64,000 nucleotides of DNA from Phoronis australis. Its lineage: Eukaryota; Phoronida; Phoronidae. Location: positions 1,910-65,909 of the forward strand of contig NMRA01000323.1 of assembly GCA_002633005.1 (NCBI GenBank), written 5' to 3'. Shown here piece after piece: positions 12,201 to 22,539 of this stretch; the first letter of the stretch is position 1; each line of letters begins with the position of its first letter. The position numbers were made by a program, and so were the translations under genes. The notes beneath the pieces were generated by a model. The model was not told the DNA's origin. It did no database searches and worked only from the letters and a program-made list of their open reading frames with translations.

Positions 12201-13542
12201 GTTCGCACCACACGCAATTATGAAATTGATCTTAACTGGTTCCTCAAACTAGAGAGAGGGGATTTTGCGGATTTTTCCGGAATCCTAACTGTAGCGGACC
12301 TATTGGCTGTGTTCGCCTGAGTTTTTTTCTAAGAAAATCGTACATTTTCCTGAAAAAAATCTGCAAAAAAACTAATTGCCGGACTGGGCCTTTCAAATGA
12401 TTGTTACTCACCGTTAGGATTTATCTCTGGGATATCTTTTTGTTCCTATAAGTAGATCAAATGCGTCAACTTGGCGACAGTAAAGCCACGTGGCTACAAT
12501 TCCTTTTATCAAAACATACCAAAAATGCTTTACCTGAGCTCGGTCAATGTCTTTCAGAATAACCACTTCACAAGTCCATGAAACAGGCTTTCAAGGCCGT
12601 TGTTGTCAGTGGTAACACATACGAGCAGACAACTAACACATTTTGGATAACAATCGAGAAATCGGTGTACTCCTTCAAGAACATTTATGACAACACAACT
12701 GAACAGAGAAAGACGAAATTTCAATTAAAAGCGTGACTTGCGCATTACATGTAGGTCAAAAAGCAGTTAGTTCGGTTGTGCATTCGGTAGACGCGAGATT
12801 CTCGTGAAAGTGCAAGATCACGCAAGTCCTTGCAATATGTCGCCATGTATTGCAAGCAAAGATCTAAAACTTCTTCCACGAGGTTCTCGCGTCACCGGAA
12901 CTCAACCCCTGAGCTGTAAAGAGCGCTCGCCCACATCGATTTCAGGCACTGAGTGCCTTGGACCTTTTTCTAAAAGTCCCACAAACGCATGCAACCAAGG
13001 TCTTAAACGCCGTGGCTGGTTTTATTATTTATTCAATATTTTTAAAGGATGCTTTATCCCGTCAAATAAATATTTTTATAATTTTATCACCAGTGTGTGA
13101 TCTAGCTGCCTGACAGAGAATACAAAATAAGTAACGATTTGTTTTATCCGAATGAAAGGGTACGATGTTACATAAACTATTGGCCTTAAAATCGGGATTG
13201 ATGGATTTTGAAATGTTTCTTGAAAGTGGATTATTTCTCCTATATGACCGTGGCCCAATATTCTGGAATTTACGGTACGGGAGTGACTATCACGCCCCTA
13301 GCGACAGGGAGTACACGGCCGTGCACATTTAAGTGTCTCACCTGGGACCGCTTCATCGCGTGACACTGTACGTGTGTGTGTGTCATGCAGCTCGCTTCGT
13401 TATATCAAGTCATTGTATTGTAACATCTAAATACACTGTTGTTGGAATTTTCCAAAACCTATGCTTCTCATCTAAACAATATACTCACAATTCTTAAATC
13501 GTTTGCTCCGTGCAATACAGCAGCTTTATTCTCGGGTGCCAT
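3267..13542 (-). CDS. SORD: Sorbitol dehydrogenase (SORD), eight exons, complete
   Basis: Zinc-dependent NAD+ polyol dehydrogenase of the MDR family: oxidises sorbitol to fructose in the cytosol. Minus-strand coding exons: 13542-13489, 12445-12412 (34 nt), 11799-11635, 8735-8576, 7060-6876, 6032-5857, 4990-4869 and 3426-3267. All have AG acceptors and GT donors and all phases join, giving 351 residues against ~357 in human. Start [12 protein letters not shown]. Catalytic zinc site: Cys41 (GICGSD), His66-Glu67 (GHEASG) and Glu152 (MLEPLAV). NAD site: GAGPVG at 176-181, acidic Asp200 ending the second Rossmann strand. Cys96, 99, 102 and 110 keep the structural-zinc lobe that human SORD has lost. 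The C-terminus is FRYANCYPKAL, then ITHHF, ending CQDN. The MITE at 5651-5806 ends only 51 bases downstream of the exon 6 donor. No break was found. Confidence 0.96.
3876..4015. mobile_element. MITE family B, copy 1 (internally doubled), TSD CTATG
   Basis: Starts CATGGGCGGCGCAGCACTGA and ends ATGGTGCGCCTCCCATG, so the termini are inverted repeats. CTATG flanks both sides (3871-3875 and 4016-4020). The interior looks like two units: a first reaching an internal terminus-like motif near 3940-3957 (GCACCGCCTATAGACCATG), then a second with TGTAGCACTGA and GCTATAGTCCCCAGCCCCC. It sits in the last SORD intron. Confidence 0.85.
4441..4875 (+). CDS. Unassigned 144-residue open frame inside a SORD intron
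   Basis: A plus-strand open frame of 145 codons in AT-rich DNA, longer than expected by chance. I do not recognise it. The middle looks protein-like (a basic [13 protein letters not shown] stretch, then [10 protein letters not shown] and KPEVVIGNQ). A GGTGAGTC donor-like site follows LGKTG at 4825, so it could be an exon or a relic of a mobile element. The frame overlaps the antisense of the first base of SORD exon 7 (4869). No neighbouring plus-strand exon was found. Chance or a decayed repeat is as likely as a gene. Confidence 0.2.
   Translation: MKTWPFSRQTCPSSWSSSVKRFTGFTPDYCVATCIWPYTLPSGYLALQYKDGHSSFSEPIRPTYWIHVRFAPSKDKKKISSKERVLTYWVQGFIDFARSTGLDIRLVCKPEVVIGNQSDVFAVWLGKTGESVSQVYPFLITHTS
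5097..5176. repeat. Short direct repeat (~54 bp spacing)
   Basis: AATTGTCAAAATTCCCCAACAAA is nearly repeated about 53 bases downstream, each copy followed by a GARAAACT-like stretch. It is a two-copy tandem duplication in a SORD intron with no visible function. Confidence 0.55.
5651..5806. mobile_element. MITE family A, copy 2, with 5-bp TSD TAATA
   Basis: A 156 bp element starting CAGGGGCGGATCCAGG and ending CTAAATCCGCCACTG. Each end is flanked by TAATA (5646-5650 and 5807-5811). It shares nearly all its sequence with 2598-2737 and has a few extra bases. It lies in SORD intron 6, its end 51 bases from the exon 6 donor at 5857/5856. Confidence 0.88.
7561..7584. repeat. ATC microsatellite
   Basis: About seven ATC/ATT units in a SORD intron. 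Simple repeat. Confidence 0.8.
10967..11031. repeat. Two-copy ~32 bp tandem duplication
   Basis: The block ACGCTGCTTAGCTGRAATCG followed by TRACGCC occurs twice back to back in SORD intron 3. No function is evident. Confidence 0.75.
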
Positions 13543-14011
13543 GTTGACAACCTTTGACCCCTCTCGGCGTTAAGATAAGCCACAACTTCGGCGCTGATAT
13601 TTCCGTAGTGCCCGTCTTCCTCGCTACGATTATTTAGATCTCATTAATTCTTAAATTGGACGGAAAAAGCGGGACACCTGGATTTACAATTTGTAAAATC
13701 AGGTAAATATTTGAAATGTCTCAGCCGCCCTGTAGGCTTGCTTGTCTCAACCCAAGAATTTGAAAGTAGGCCTACCGTGAATTCCTGAAACGGTGCTCAC
13801 TAAGGCACATTTTCTGTCATCGTATATAATTAATTCACCTGCGCACCTCGGCACTTACCAAACACACTTATCTCTCCTACTGGCATGATCGCATGCGATT
13901 TTTTAAGGTGGACTAGTCACTAATATTATTTCCCGAAAGTTACAACCCAGCCTGAGTGCCAAAGGTCGTTTAGACCTGACAGGATGCTCAAAAAGATTGG
14001 GGATTAGCGAG

Positions 14012-14903
14012 ATCGTTCCCATATATGTAAGGTAACTCAGTGCAAAAGGTTTAGCCCATGATCCTAAATTGTTTAATTCAATCCCCCGTGATCTGCCTCT
14101 CGGTCAGCCAGTTTGGTTTGGTCTCAGATTTTAGTTGCGTTTCTGAGCAGACAGTTGTCACAATTTGGAGATCAATGCATCGAGCATATTATTCCATTGA
14201 AAATTTCATGTGAATCCGACAAACCTTTTCTGAGATGTGATGTTCCCAATTTTGCCAAGTGGTTCCTTCCGTGCTCGAATTTCGAGTAATTCCTGGAGGG
14301 CATGCTGCTTGACGTTCTGTAAGTTGGCTTAATTCGGCCATTGTATTAGCCAATCATAACAGGCTGCGTGTTCTTTGCAAGCCCGTTTTCACGTAGCAAA
14401 GTATTCTGCCCCTGTACATGTCCTCAAAGTATACGTCATAATATTCACCAGTCATTCACAGGCTGCTGAAAACCCTCAGGCTGTCAACGGTTAAGAAATA
14501 ATCATCTTGCCGAAAGATGGAAATGCTTATCAGACGGTTGTGAGTAGGCCTGTAGATTAGTCATCGTTATTTTCGGATATGCAATCACCCCCGTGATCAT
14601 AATGATGCTTAACTATTCTTCTACACGCACGTGTGAAATATCATTTGACAAGTAACTTTCATGTGACAAGACTGTCAGGAGATTGTGGGACGCAGGTGAT
14701 AGTACGTTGACAAATTTGTCAAGAAATTTGCAGTTTTCTAGCTTTTTTCGAAACATACCAGATGGGTTGCATAAAACATCAGGTTAGCAACATGACGATT
14801 GATAATGCGACGTCGTTGCTATCCAGCGGATACATCGTGCATAACTTAATTATATGCAACCGGGTACAGGGTTACAAAGGAATCGCCGACTGCCTCGTCG
14901 AAC
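14012..14903. repeat. Large direct duplication, copy 1
   Basis: An ~892 bp segment from ATCGTTCCCATATATGTAAG to GCCTCGTCGAAC. It recurs at 14905-15800 with scattered substitutions and small indels (by eye well over 95% alike). It ends exactly at a lone N. The two copies look like alleles, not paralogous repeats. No coding frame was seen. Confidence 0.9.
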
Positions 14904-14904
14904 N

Positions 14905-15800
14905 ATCGTTCCCATATATGTAAGGTAACTCAGTGTAAAATGTTTAGCCCATGATCCTAAATTGTTTGATTCAATCCCCCGTGATCTGCCTCTCGGTCAG
15001 CCAGTTTGGTTTGGTCTCAGATTTTAGTTGCCTATCTGAGCAGACCGACAGTTGTCACAATTTGGAGATCAATGCATCAAGCATATTATTCCATTGAAAA
15101 TTTCATGTGAATCCGACAAACCTTTTCTGAGATGTGATGTTCCCAATTTTGCCAAGTGGTTCCTTCCGTGCTCGAACTTCGTCGAGTGATTCCTGGAGGG
15201 CATGCTGCTTGAGGTTCTGTAAGTTGGCTTAGTTGGGCATTTTATTAGCCAATCATATCGGGCTGCGTGTTCTTTGCAAGCCCGTTTTCACGTAGCAAAG
15301 TATTCTGCCCTTGTACATGTCCTCAAAGTATACGTCATAATATTCACCAGTCATTCACAGGCTGCTGAAAACCATCAGGCTGTCAACGGTTAAGAAATAT
15401 TTCTTGCCGAAAGATGGAGATGGTTATCAGACGGTTGTGAGTAGGCCTATAGATTAGTCATCGTTATTTTCGGATATGCAATCACCCACGTGATCATAAT
15501 GATGCTTAACTATTCTTCTACACGCACGTGTGAAATATCATTTGACAAGTAAGTTTCATGTGACAAGACTGTCAGGAGATTGTGGGACGCAGGTGATAAT
15601 ACGTTGACAAATTTGTCAAGAAATTTGCAGTTTTCTAGCTTTTTTCTAAACATACCAGATGGGTTTCATAAAACGTCAGGTTAGCAACATGACGATTGAT
15701 AATGCGACGTCGTTGCTATCCAGCGGATACATCGTGCATAACTAAATTATATGCAACCGGGTACAAGGTTACAAAGGAATCGCCGACTGCCTCGTCGAAC
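14905..15800. repeat. Large direct duplication, copy 2
   Basis: The second copy of the 14012-14903 segment, starting directly after the single N at 14904. Differences include a small insertion near 15040 (CAGACCGACAG against CAGACAG), a three-base gain near 15181 and single substitutions. Sequence continues into unique DNA at 15801. Confidence 0.9.
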
Positions 15801-15802
15801 CT

Positions 15803-16597
15803 TTACAACTAATTCACAGTCCCAAATTATGTAAACATACCGCTTAATAAAGCCATTTAAAAATATATCAGAAATTAGTAAATGCCATTTTTGCGTACCC
15901 CCAAGACCCCATAGCGTTTGAAAATTGGTTTCAACTGGTCCAGGCAATGAGACACATTTAACAGCGGATTCGGCGCTGCAAAGGTCGTGTGTCTGGGCTT
16001 TTGAGGACTTACAACAGGAAGATAAACAGTTTTGCAGTAGACAATTTTATTCAGTTTATGGATTTTTAAATTTTGGTACCAGTACCCTGGCTTGCGTTTA
16101 AGGACTTTCAACAGGAAGCCAAACTGTTTGGCAGTAGGCTACTTTATTCAGTTCATGTATTTCTAAATTTTGGGACCTGTACCTTCGCGTTTAAGGACTT
16201 ACAGCAGTAAGCCAAATAGTTTTGCAATAGACTATTTTCATTCCCTAACTCACAATTTTGGAAGGAGCCAGGTCTCTAAGTACTTGCACCAGAAAAATAG
16301 TTTTGCAGTATTTCATTCAGTCTATAGCTTTCCAAATTTTGGGAGCTGCAGCGGAGTTTTAAGGACTTACAACAGCAAACAAAATGGTTCCACAACCTGT
16401 TATTCAATATTTTCTCGCATGAACTGGAATATGATATGACACGACTGGTTAATAACACCGAGTACGTATTTTATATTAGGCCTACCTGGACGAATCACGA
16501 AGCAATACCAAAGTAGAAATCCATACGCCTTCCAATTTATCGTCTGCAAAACACTAGTACCAACAGCCAAGCAAATTATTCCAGTCGCCAAGGACAT
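15803..16597 (-). CDS. Possible N-terminal exons of a membrane-anchored protein (P450-like?)
   Basis: The first candidate exon, 16597 to about 16482, starts MSLATGIICLAVGTSVLQTI, continues through one hydrophobic anchor to CFVIRP and stops at a good donor (CCAG|GTAGGC, phase 1). Downstream, after the acceptor CTTTGCAG (~15978), one frame gives LPGPVETNF, then TQKWHLL and IWDCELVV; the phase-matched frame gives DQLKPIFKRYG before a stop. Pro-Gly-Pro after an anchor, then a KRYG or IW..VV segment, recalls the N-terminus of a microsomal cytochrome P450. The signals sit in two frames, no later exons exist, and the second exon abuts the duplicated block. If real it is broken or truncated by the assembly. 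Chance similarity is possible. Confidence 0.25.
15989..16410. repeat. Minisatellite, ~80-110 bp degenerate units
   Basis: About five units start near 15989, 16097, 16189, 16278 and 16357. Each carries AAGGACTTACAACAG, then TTTTGCAGTAGAC, TTATTCAGTTTATGG and AAATTTTGGGA. Unit lengths vary (roughly 80-108 bp) and the last is truncated. A further isolated unit lies at 17157-17276. Confidence 0.85.
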
Positions 16598-16619
16598 ACC
16601 AACAGCTTCTTAAAGGGAC

Positions 16620-18731
16620 CCCTCGTGGTCTTCGCATATGGTGAATTCCATATCCACGTTCATTCAAACGAAGACGAACCCCAACTTTAGAAAACACGCG
16701 GTGAGACTGACTAGCTATGTTGTTTCAAGGTCAGTTCAGTGCTCATGCGCGAGAAAACCCTGCTGACTGTTATTTATAAACATTTGTTAAGTTTTAATGT
16801 TCCACCTTCAAAGAGTATTTATTAGATTTTAATTTTAACGTTTGTTACGAATGCTAAATGCAATTTAAAATTGTTAAGTTTTAAATAAAGTTATTCACAA
16901 AAAGTATTTGGGTTTACTTTACAATGCGCAAGCGTGTTTTACAAAAGTTTCGTCATGTGGTTGAAGTTGTAGACACGTCGAGCTTTTCGGAAAAAAGATC
17001 GTTTTACGGTTCATGTGAGAAAACAAATCCTGAACTCGTCGGCAATTTCCAAGAGGTTTTGCGCATATCATAAACCTGAGACTCGTGTAGGTTCTCCATA
17101 GTTTTCTAAAATGAAGAACAGTATCTTGGAGTAGCAACAAATGGTGTTGCAACCATTTAATCAATTTATACTTTTCTAAAATTTGGGAGCAGTGCTGGGG
17201 CTTTTAAGCGGTTATTAAAATAATAATCAACATGTTTTGCAACATTTTTTTTCAGTTTATAGGTTTCTGAATTTTGTGTTGTTGGCACTGATGACAAATT
17301 TTGAAAAGTGTGCTTTCTCTAGAAAAAGAGCTTCCACACATTTACACTATAAACAGCGTATACATGTCAGATCAAAAGGCAGATCGGAATATGATCCACC
17401 GTCTGTGAAACAATTCACAAGATAACAACTGTCCACCGTCTGATCTGTTGTCGTGTCGTCCGACCCTATAATAGATAGAAGAGCCTTCTCACCCACATTC
17501 CAATGATATGTGATTTGTTGTTTGTATGTGTTCGCCAGCAATGATTCCTCGGATTGGAAATTCGAATTTTAAATTTACTCATAACTTGATGTAAATTACT
17601 CGTAAGATGACAAATGTGATGCCTTTGTGAAGATCAGTTTTAAGGGATCTTGCCTCGGATCAGACGTCCTATTTGCCGTCTTAAAAATGTTCACATCTGA
17701 ACGCATTATTAGTGTGTAGCTCGTTTTTTTTAAATAACTACTATCAGTGCCGAACGAACTTTGTATCCGTATGTGGGTGGTGGAAGGTCGCTGAATAGTT
17801 CAATCACAGACGTAGGACAGTAGGTTTTATTATAGTCAAGATCCATACCTCCGTAATCAAAATCGTAGTTTTGATGTATCCTGTTATTAAAGTTGAACTT
17901 CGCCCGGTTTAGCTGACTAAAAACGAATATCAGCTTTGGCCTTTTATTCTTGTAAAATCGATCTCAGCTGTGTTTGTAACAAAGCACTGCACTCTGATAA
18001 CTGTATTTATAGCTGAGTGGTGCTGGTGTGAACCAAGTAAGTAAATTTGCAAAGTTAATGAAATTATTGGAACCTAATTAAACTTTTCAAATTTGTCACG
18101 ACACTGCCCCCAGAAAAGAGTTGTTCAGTGAAGTTTGTAACTAAACGTTACATGTGGGCGAAACCCTAAATGTTGTAAATTATTGATTGATAGTAACGCC
18201 AGTATGTTTGGACTCTATTATTCGAATGATGGTTTCGGTTAGACCTCCTACCGGTTCCTCGTGGGGGCACATCCACATTTACTACAGGTTGCCGACACAC
18301 ACCCAAGTGGAGGTGAGTCCTTATCCCACGTCCTTATCGAGAGTCTGAAAAAAAAAATTGCGTTCCCAACTCAAAAGCACTACTCGTGATAACTGAAACT
18401 TAATTCTGCTACAGATTTTTAATCGGCTAATTCACGTGGGGAAAAATACCGGCACACAAAAATAGGACCAAAAAACACCAAATTTGACAATTTTCTCCCC
18501 AAATTTACTACTTCTCTGCAAGTGCTAGAAAAAAATCTGACAACAGATTCAGAATGCTCGTTCTCTTTAGACTCTAAAAATGTGGTCATAGTACACCCCT
18601 TACCAGTTTCGCGGCAATTAGTCCCTGACAGCCACCTGAAATCGCACCCATTTTCTCAGTCAGCAGGCGACAGGGGTTGAAAGCAAGCGACAGCCACCAT
18701 AGTTTAGACGCATTTCGGAAAATGTGCATGT
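16620..18731. other. Gene-free stretch
   Basis: Contains the stray minisatellite unit at 17157-17276 (ending AGTTTATAGGTTTCTGAATT). Otherwise I see AT-rich unique DNA with short unrelated open frames on both strands and no splice-supported exon. Confidence 0.55.
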
Positions 18732-21700
18732 TAGAGGCATTTTTTAGTAAAAGTGGAGAACCTATCTTTTTATCATAATTATGGTGTGCTGATTTCGTTT
18801 ATGCCTGTTCCCAAGCTGGAATTTGAGTTTTTGACCATCTAATTTGCATAAACAAAATAGCCGCCAAACCAACAAGATACAGTGTAAGAAACATTCGTGG
18901 GACCAGGAGTACAACATGTGTCGAATAATTAGGAAATTTGTGCTACAAAAACATATTATAAGTGTGTTTAGAACACTTAATTTTGAGAACATATTAATGA
19001 ACGTCATTAAATTTCCCAAGTATGCTAATTAGCTTCCGCCATTACAGAAAAATTCAAATATCGGTGTAACTTTATCAATTTGCAGGCAAACATGACAAAT
19101 AAAGTGTCTATACCTATGTTTTGAAGGTCTAGAAAAATCATTATGACACATGTGAAACGTTTTATTTCATCTTCACTAAGTTACAATTTATGCTCATAAA
19201 TAAAGCCTGAAAATTAAATTAGAAATCATAATTATCACCCATTTTGGACAGGAACATACCGTCCTCAAAGTCGACCAAGCACTCTGCTGCAGATTAATGG
19301 AGGTCCCAGAAAATATGTTAATATATTACCTCGTTTAGTGGTTCTTCATGTATCAGTGAACTTCAACAAGGCCACAGAAGATCACATCAGTGATTCCGGA
19401 ATAGCTGAGGTGTGTATAGAGAGTGCAGTACTTGGTCCCGACCTATGGAACTGGTCCCCAGTGGAAAGTCGTACAGCAAAGCTACAGTATGAGGGCACAC
19501 AAACTGTCTTTGCAAGCTCTGTGGCATCTCCTGGTGTCAAGCCTTCTCTAGTTCATTGCAGAAGTGACTGTCATGCTTGTATTTCCAGTATGTCTGCAGA
19601 TGATGATCCACAGAAAATTCCAGAGTTGATAACATTTCTTAGTCAGGATAAGTTCAGGAAACTCCTGGGCATTTTGTCAACAGTAGGTCTGATGATGTGA
19701 ATTTCAGCTTTTGGTAGAGTTACATGGACATGGTTCCAAGATTGTTAAAGTACACATGCTCTCAATGGGATGGCATTTGGGAACTGCATCTCTATTCATT
19801 TACTCTCATGATGCCCCACCGAATTATGCCCGAGTGTGGTGCGCTCTTTTTAGCCGAGATGCATCAGCTTCCACAATCTGTTTGGTCAGAGTTTCAATAA
19901 AGAAATTTTGTAGTCAGGCGAACTCTTCATATGCTCTGTCAGGTAGATTCTGACCAATGGGTAAATGGGGCAGGCAAAACGGAGGTGGCATCATCGGTAA
20001 TACCAAAACCTCGTCAGCTCTATGGAGGTGGACACTCTCATTTAATCTGAGATATCATATAGCTGGACAAACTTACCGCTGTGGGAGTACATAGTTTCAC
20101 AACGAAGTCACGAAAGCCAGGAAACTGTCGAGAGTTCCCTTCTTTACACTTTCCATGGATTGAACGTCTTCTCGTCCGCAAGGCCTTAGCGCTACAAACC
20201 CTTGCAACAAACGATCTAGCAACAGCACCAATCCAAGAGTCACTTTTGCATTCCAAGGAACCTGGACACGAACAAATTAAGAAATTTGTTCAAGACAGAT
20301 TATCATTGAGCAATGCGATAATTCAGACATGTCAATTCATGCACCTATGCGCAAAAATAATGCCCCAACATTTGCCAACTTATATGATGTGGTGAAACAA
20401 ACCAAAGATAAAGATAACGATAAGGTAATAGTTCTTAAGGCAGACAGGGATGTACTTCGCTGTCTAACTACGGCTTATGAGGCGGGTCGGCCAGTTGATT
20501 TGCCGTCTGTGCTCAAACGCGAGTCCATGTTGACTTGCAGAAACGAGTGGCACATTGCGCACTAGATATAAATATTCACTTGTCGAAGTATTAACAGCTA
20601 TCACATCGACTGTCCTGAAACAATTCAGCTTCATGACACGTCCGCTTGCCTCATTCTTGATAACGAAGCATTGCTGGTAACTCTTGGGAAGCCTGATGGT
20701 GATGTGACCTTCAAAAATCTGGCTGATTCATTCATGAAAACAGTGCTAAACACAGGATTTCGATATCATAAAATTGATATTGTATTTGACAGATGCAGAC
20801 AAGAAACAATGAAGGACACAACAATAAAACAGCGCAAAGGAACACGGCAATTCAGGTGATTTTTGGAAGGCCGTGATGTACCTCTTCCTCAAAACTGGTC
20901 AAATTTTCGGACACTGGCTGAGAATAAAGCAGACCTAGCACATTTCTTGTCAGAGGAACTGTGTTTGTAGACACCTTAAGATAAAGAGGTTGTGATTGCA
21001 GGAGGTTCAAAGGTGAGCTGGAAGCCAAAATTAAATCATCTAAGGATATGACTGATTTGAGGACTCTGAAATTCACACATGAATAAGCAGATGCAAGACT
21101 GGGACTGCATGCTGACCACAGTGAGTCGTGTTTTCCAGGGACATCCAATGTTCTACTGCTTCTGGTATCGCACTTCCAACAAATGCAATGTGAGCGTATC
21201 TGACTGATGTCATATATACCCATTGAAGCATTTTTCAACAAACTACTACGAGACTCAGCAACATCCTTGTTTGCTTTTCATGCCGTGACCGGGTTTGGCA
21301 CCAACTCGTACTTTGCCAATCACATGAAACAATAATCATGGAATGTGTTCCTAGAGCATCACAGATTGCTTAAAAACCTCTGCATTGGTGAACTCACTGA
21401 GAAAATTACGATGGCTTCAGAAGTATTTGTCTTCAGAATATACAACACGACCAGAACAGACCTGTAGATGTAGCACGCCATTTACTATTCTCCAAGCCCG
21501 AGAACCCAGAAGTCCTTCCCCCAACGCATAATGCCCGCCGTTTCCATCTGATGAATGTGCACTATCAGGTCAAGGCATGGCAAAATGATCATTGTTCCAT
21601 ACCTGAACTCCCAGCACCCTCTGATATGGGAGGGACACACACAAACTTATGCTTGCAGCCCATGCTGATGTCACAGAGTAAAATCCCAGATAGCTGCCTA

Positions 21701-22536
21701 GAGATGGTATTGTGTGCATCCCAGAAACAACGCAACAGTAGACAATGCAGATGCAAGAAATCTAGATTTCGATGCAAATCATTATGCACATGCCAGCAAC
21801 ACATTCATGATCAGAATCCTTGTATGCAAACAGTTTGATATGCCTTTCTTCAGGCATGTTAAAAAGTACCAAAAAGTGAATGCTAAAACTATGTTCAACA
21901 GGCCTGAAAACAATTCATGCAACAGAGAATCTAATGTCTTCAATAACAATAATTAAATTGTTTTTCATGAATGGAAGATAACGGGATAGTGTGAACATTT
22001 GTCCTTATATTCCGTCAAAATAGTGTCACCTTGCTTAACGAGCATTGCAGATTAACGACTATTTTTTCCACATTCTGTAAGTATACATCTATAACCCAAT
22101 AAATACGGAATAAATTGCTCCAAAAATGTCTTTAGCATGTTTGTTGACCATGAATATATAAGTATTAACACCTCATTTTTCAAGTTAGCCTGCAGGAGCA
22201 CAAACTTAAGACGCAAATTACATTGTATGGCGATGGCGGCACCTAATTTGCATAATTAGTTTTTAGAGTTGCATTTTTTAGTTTTCATAAGTGATCTATT
22301 GCTCAAAAAGTATTTATAAGAAATGTACAGGTGAGACATTTCACCATTTTAAATGGTATATTGTGATTTCTATTACAAAAATACATCTGAACTTGACAAT
22401 TTGGCCGCCATTTTGTTTATGCTAATTAGATGGTCAAAAATGCAAAATTCGGCTTGGGAACAGGGTTAGTTGAATTCGCTATACCTTGATTGTGTGAAAA
22501 AGTCTTGTTCCCAACTTTTACTAAAAAATGCTTCTA
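18732..22536. mobile_element. 3.8 kb DNA element with long terminal inverted repeats
   Basis: The ends are inverted copies: TAGARGCATTTTTTAGTAAA at 18732 and, reversed, at 22536. The arms continue inward ~140-160 bp through GTTCCCAAGC, GACCATCTAATTTGCATAAA (left, about 18833-18852) and its reverse complement (right, about 22415-22434), then AAACAAAATRGC. Between them lies a decayed protein-coding core (19338-21840). No flanking duplication could be seen next to TAGARG. By structure it is a cut-and-paste transposon of unassigned superfamily, now inactive. Confidence 0.8.
19338..21840 (+). pseudogene. Decayed repeat-encoded protein with Cys-rich tail
   Basis: Plus-strand coding remnants in several frames, each interrupted by stops or shifts. 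Around 20402-20520: RDVLRCLTTAYEAGRPVDLP. Around 20671-20860: KPDGDVTFKNLADSF, then YHKIDIVFDRCRQETMKDTT. Around 21061: LRTLKFTHE-stop-ADARLGLHA. Around 21262: AFHAVTGFGTNSYFANHMKQ. The 3' end (21551-21836) has IPELPAPSDMGG, then SQSKIPDSCLEMVLC and a cysteine-rich tail (CRCKKSRFRCKSLCTCQQH). This order matches, from memory, a multi-copy family of uncharacterised proteins in invertebrate genomes whose acidic HEEADTR motif is here HE-stop-ADAR. I cannot give its name or enzyme activity. It is probably the cargo or transposase of the surrounding element. Confidence 0.65.
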
Positions 22537-22539
22537 GAA

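Noticed and set aside
13345-13375. Alternative SORD exon 2 ending CGGTCCCAG|GTGAG
   Set aside because: Phase does not fit; the 34-nt exon at 12412-12445 joins perfectly and matches the family.
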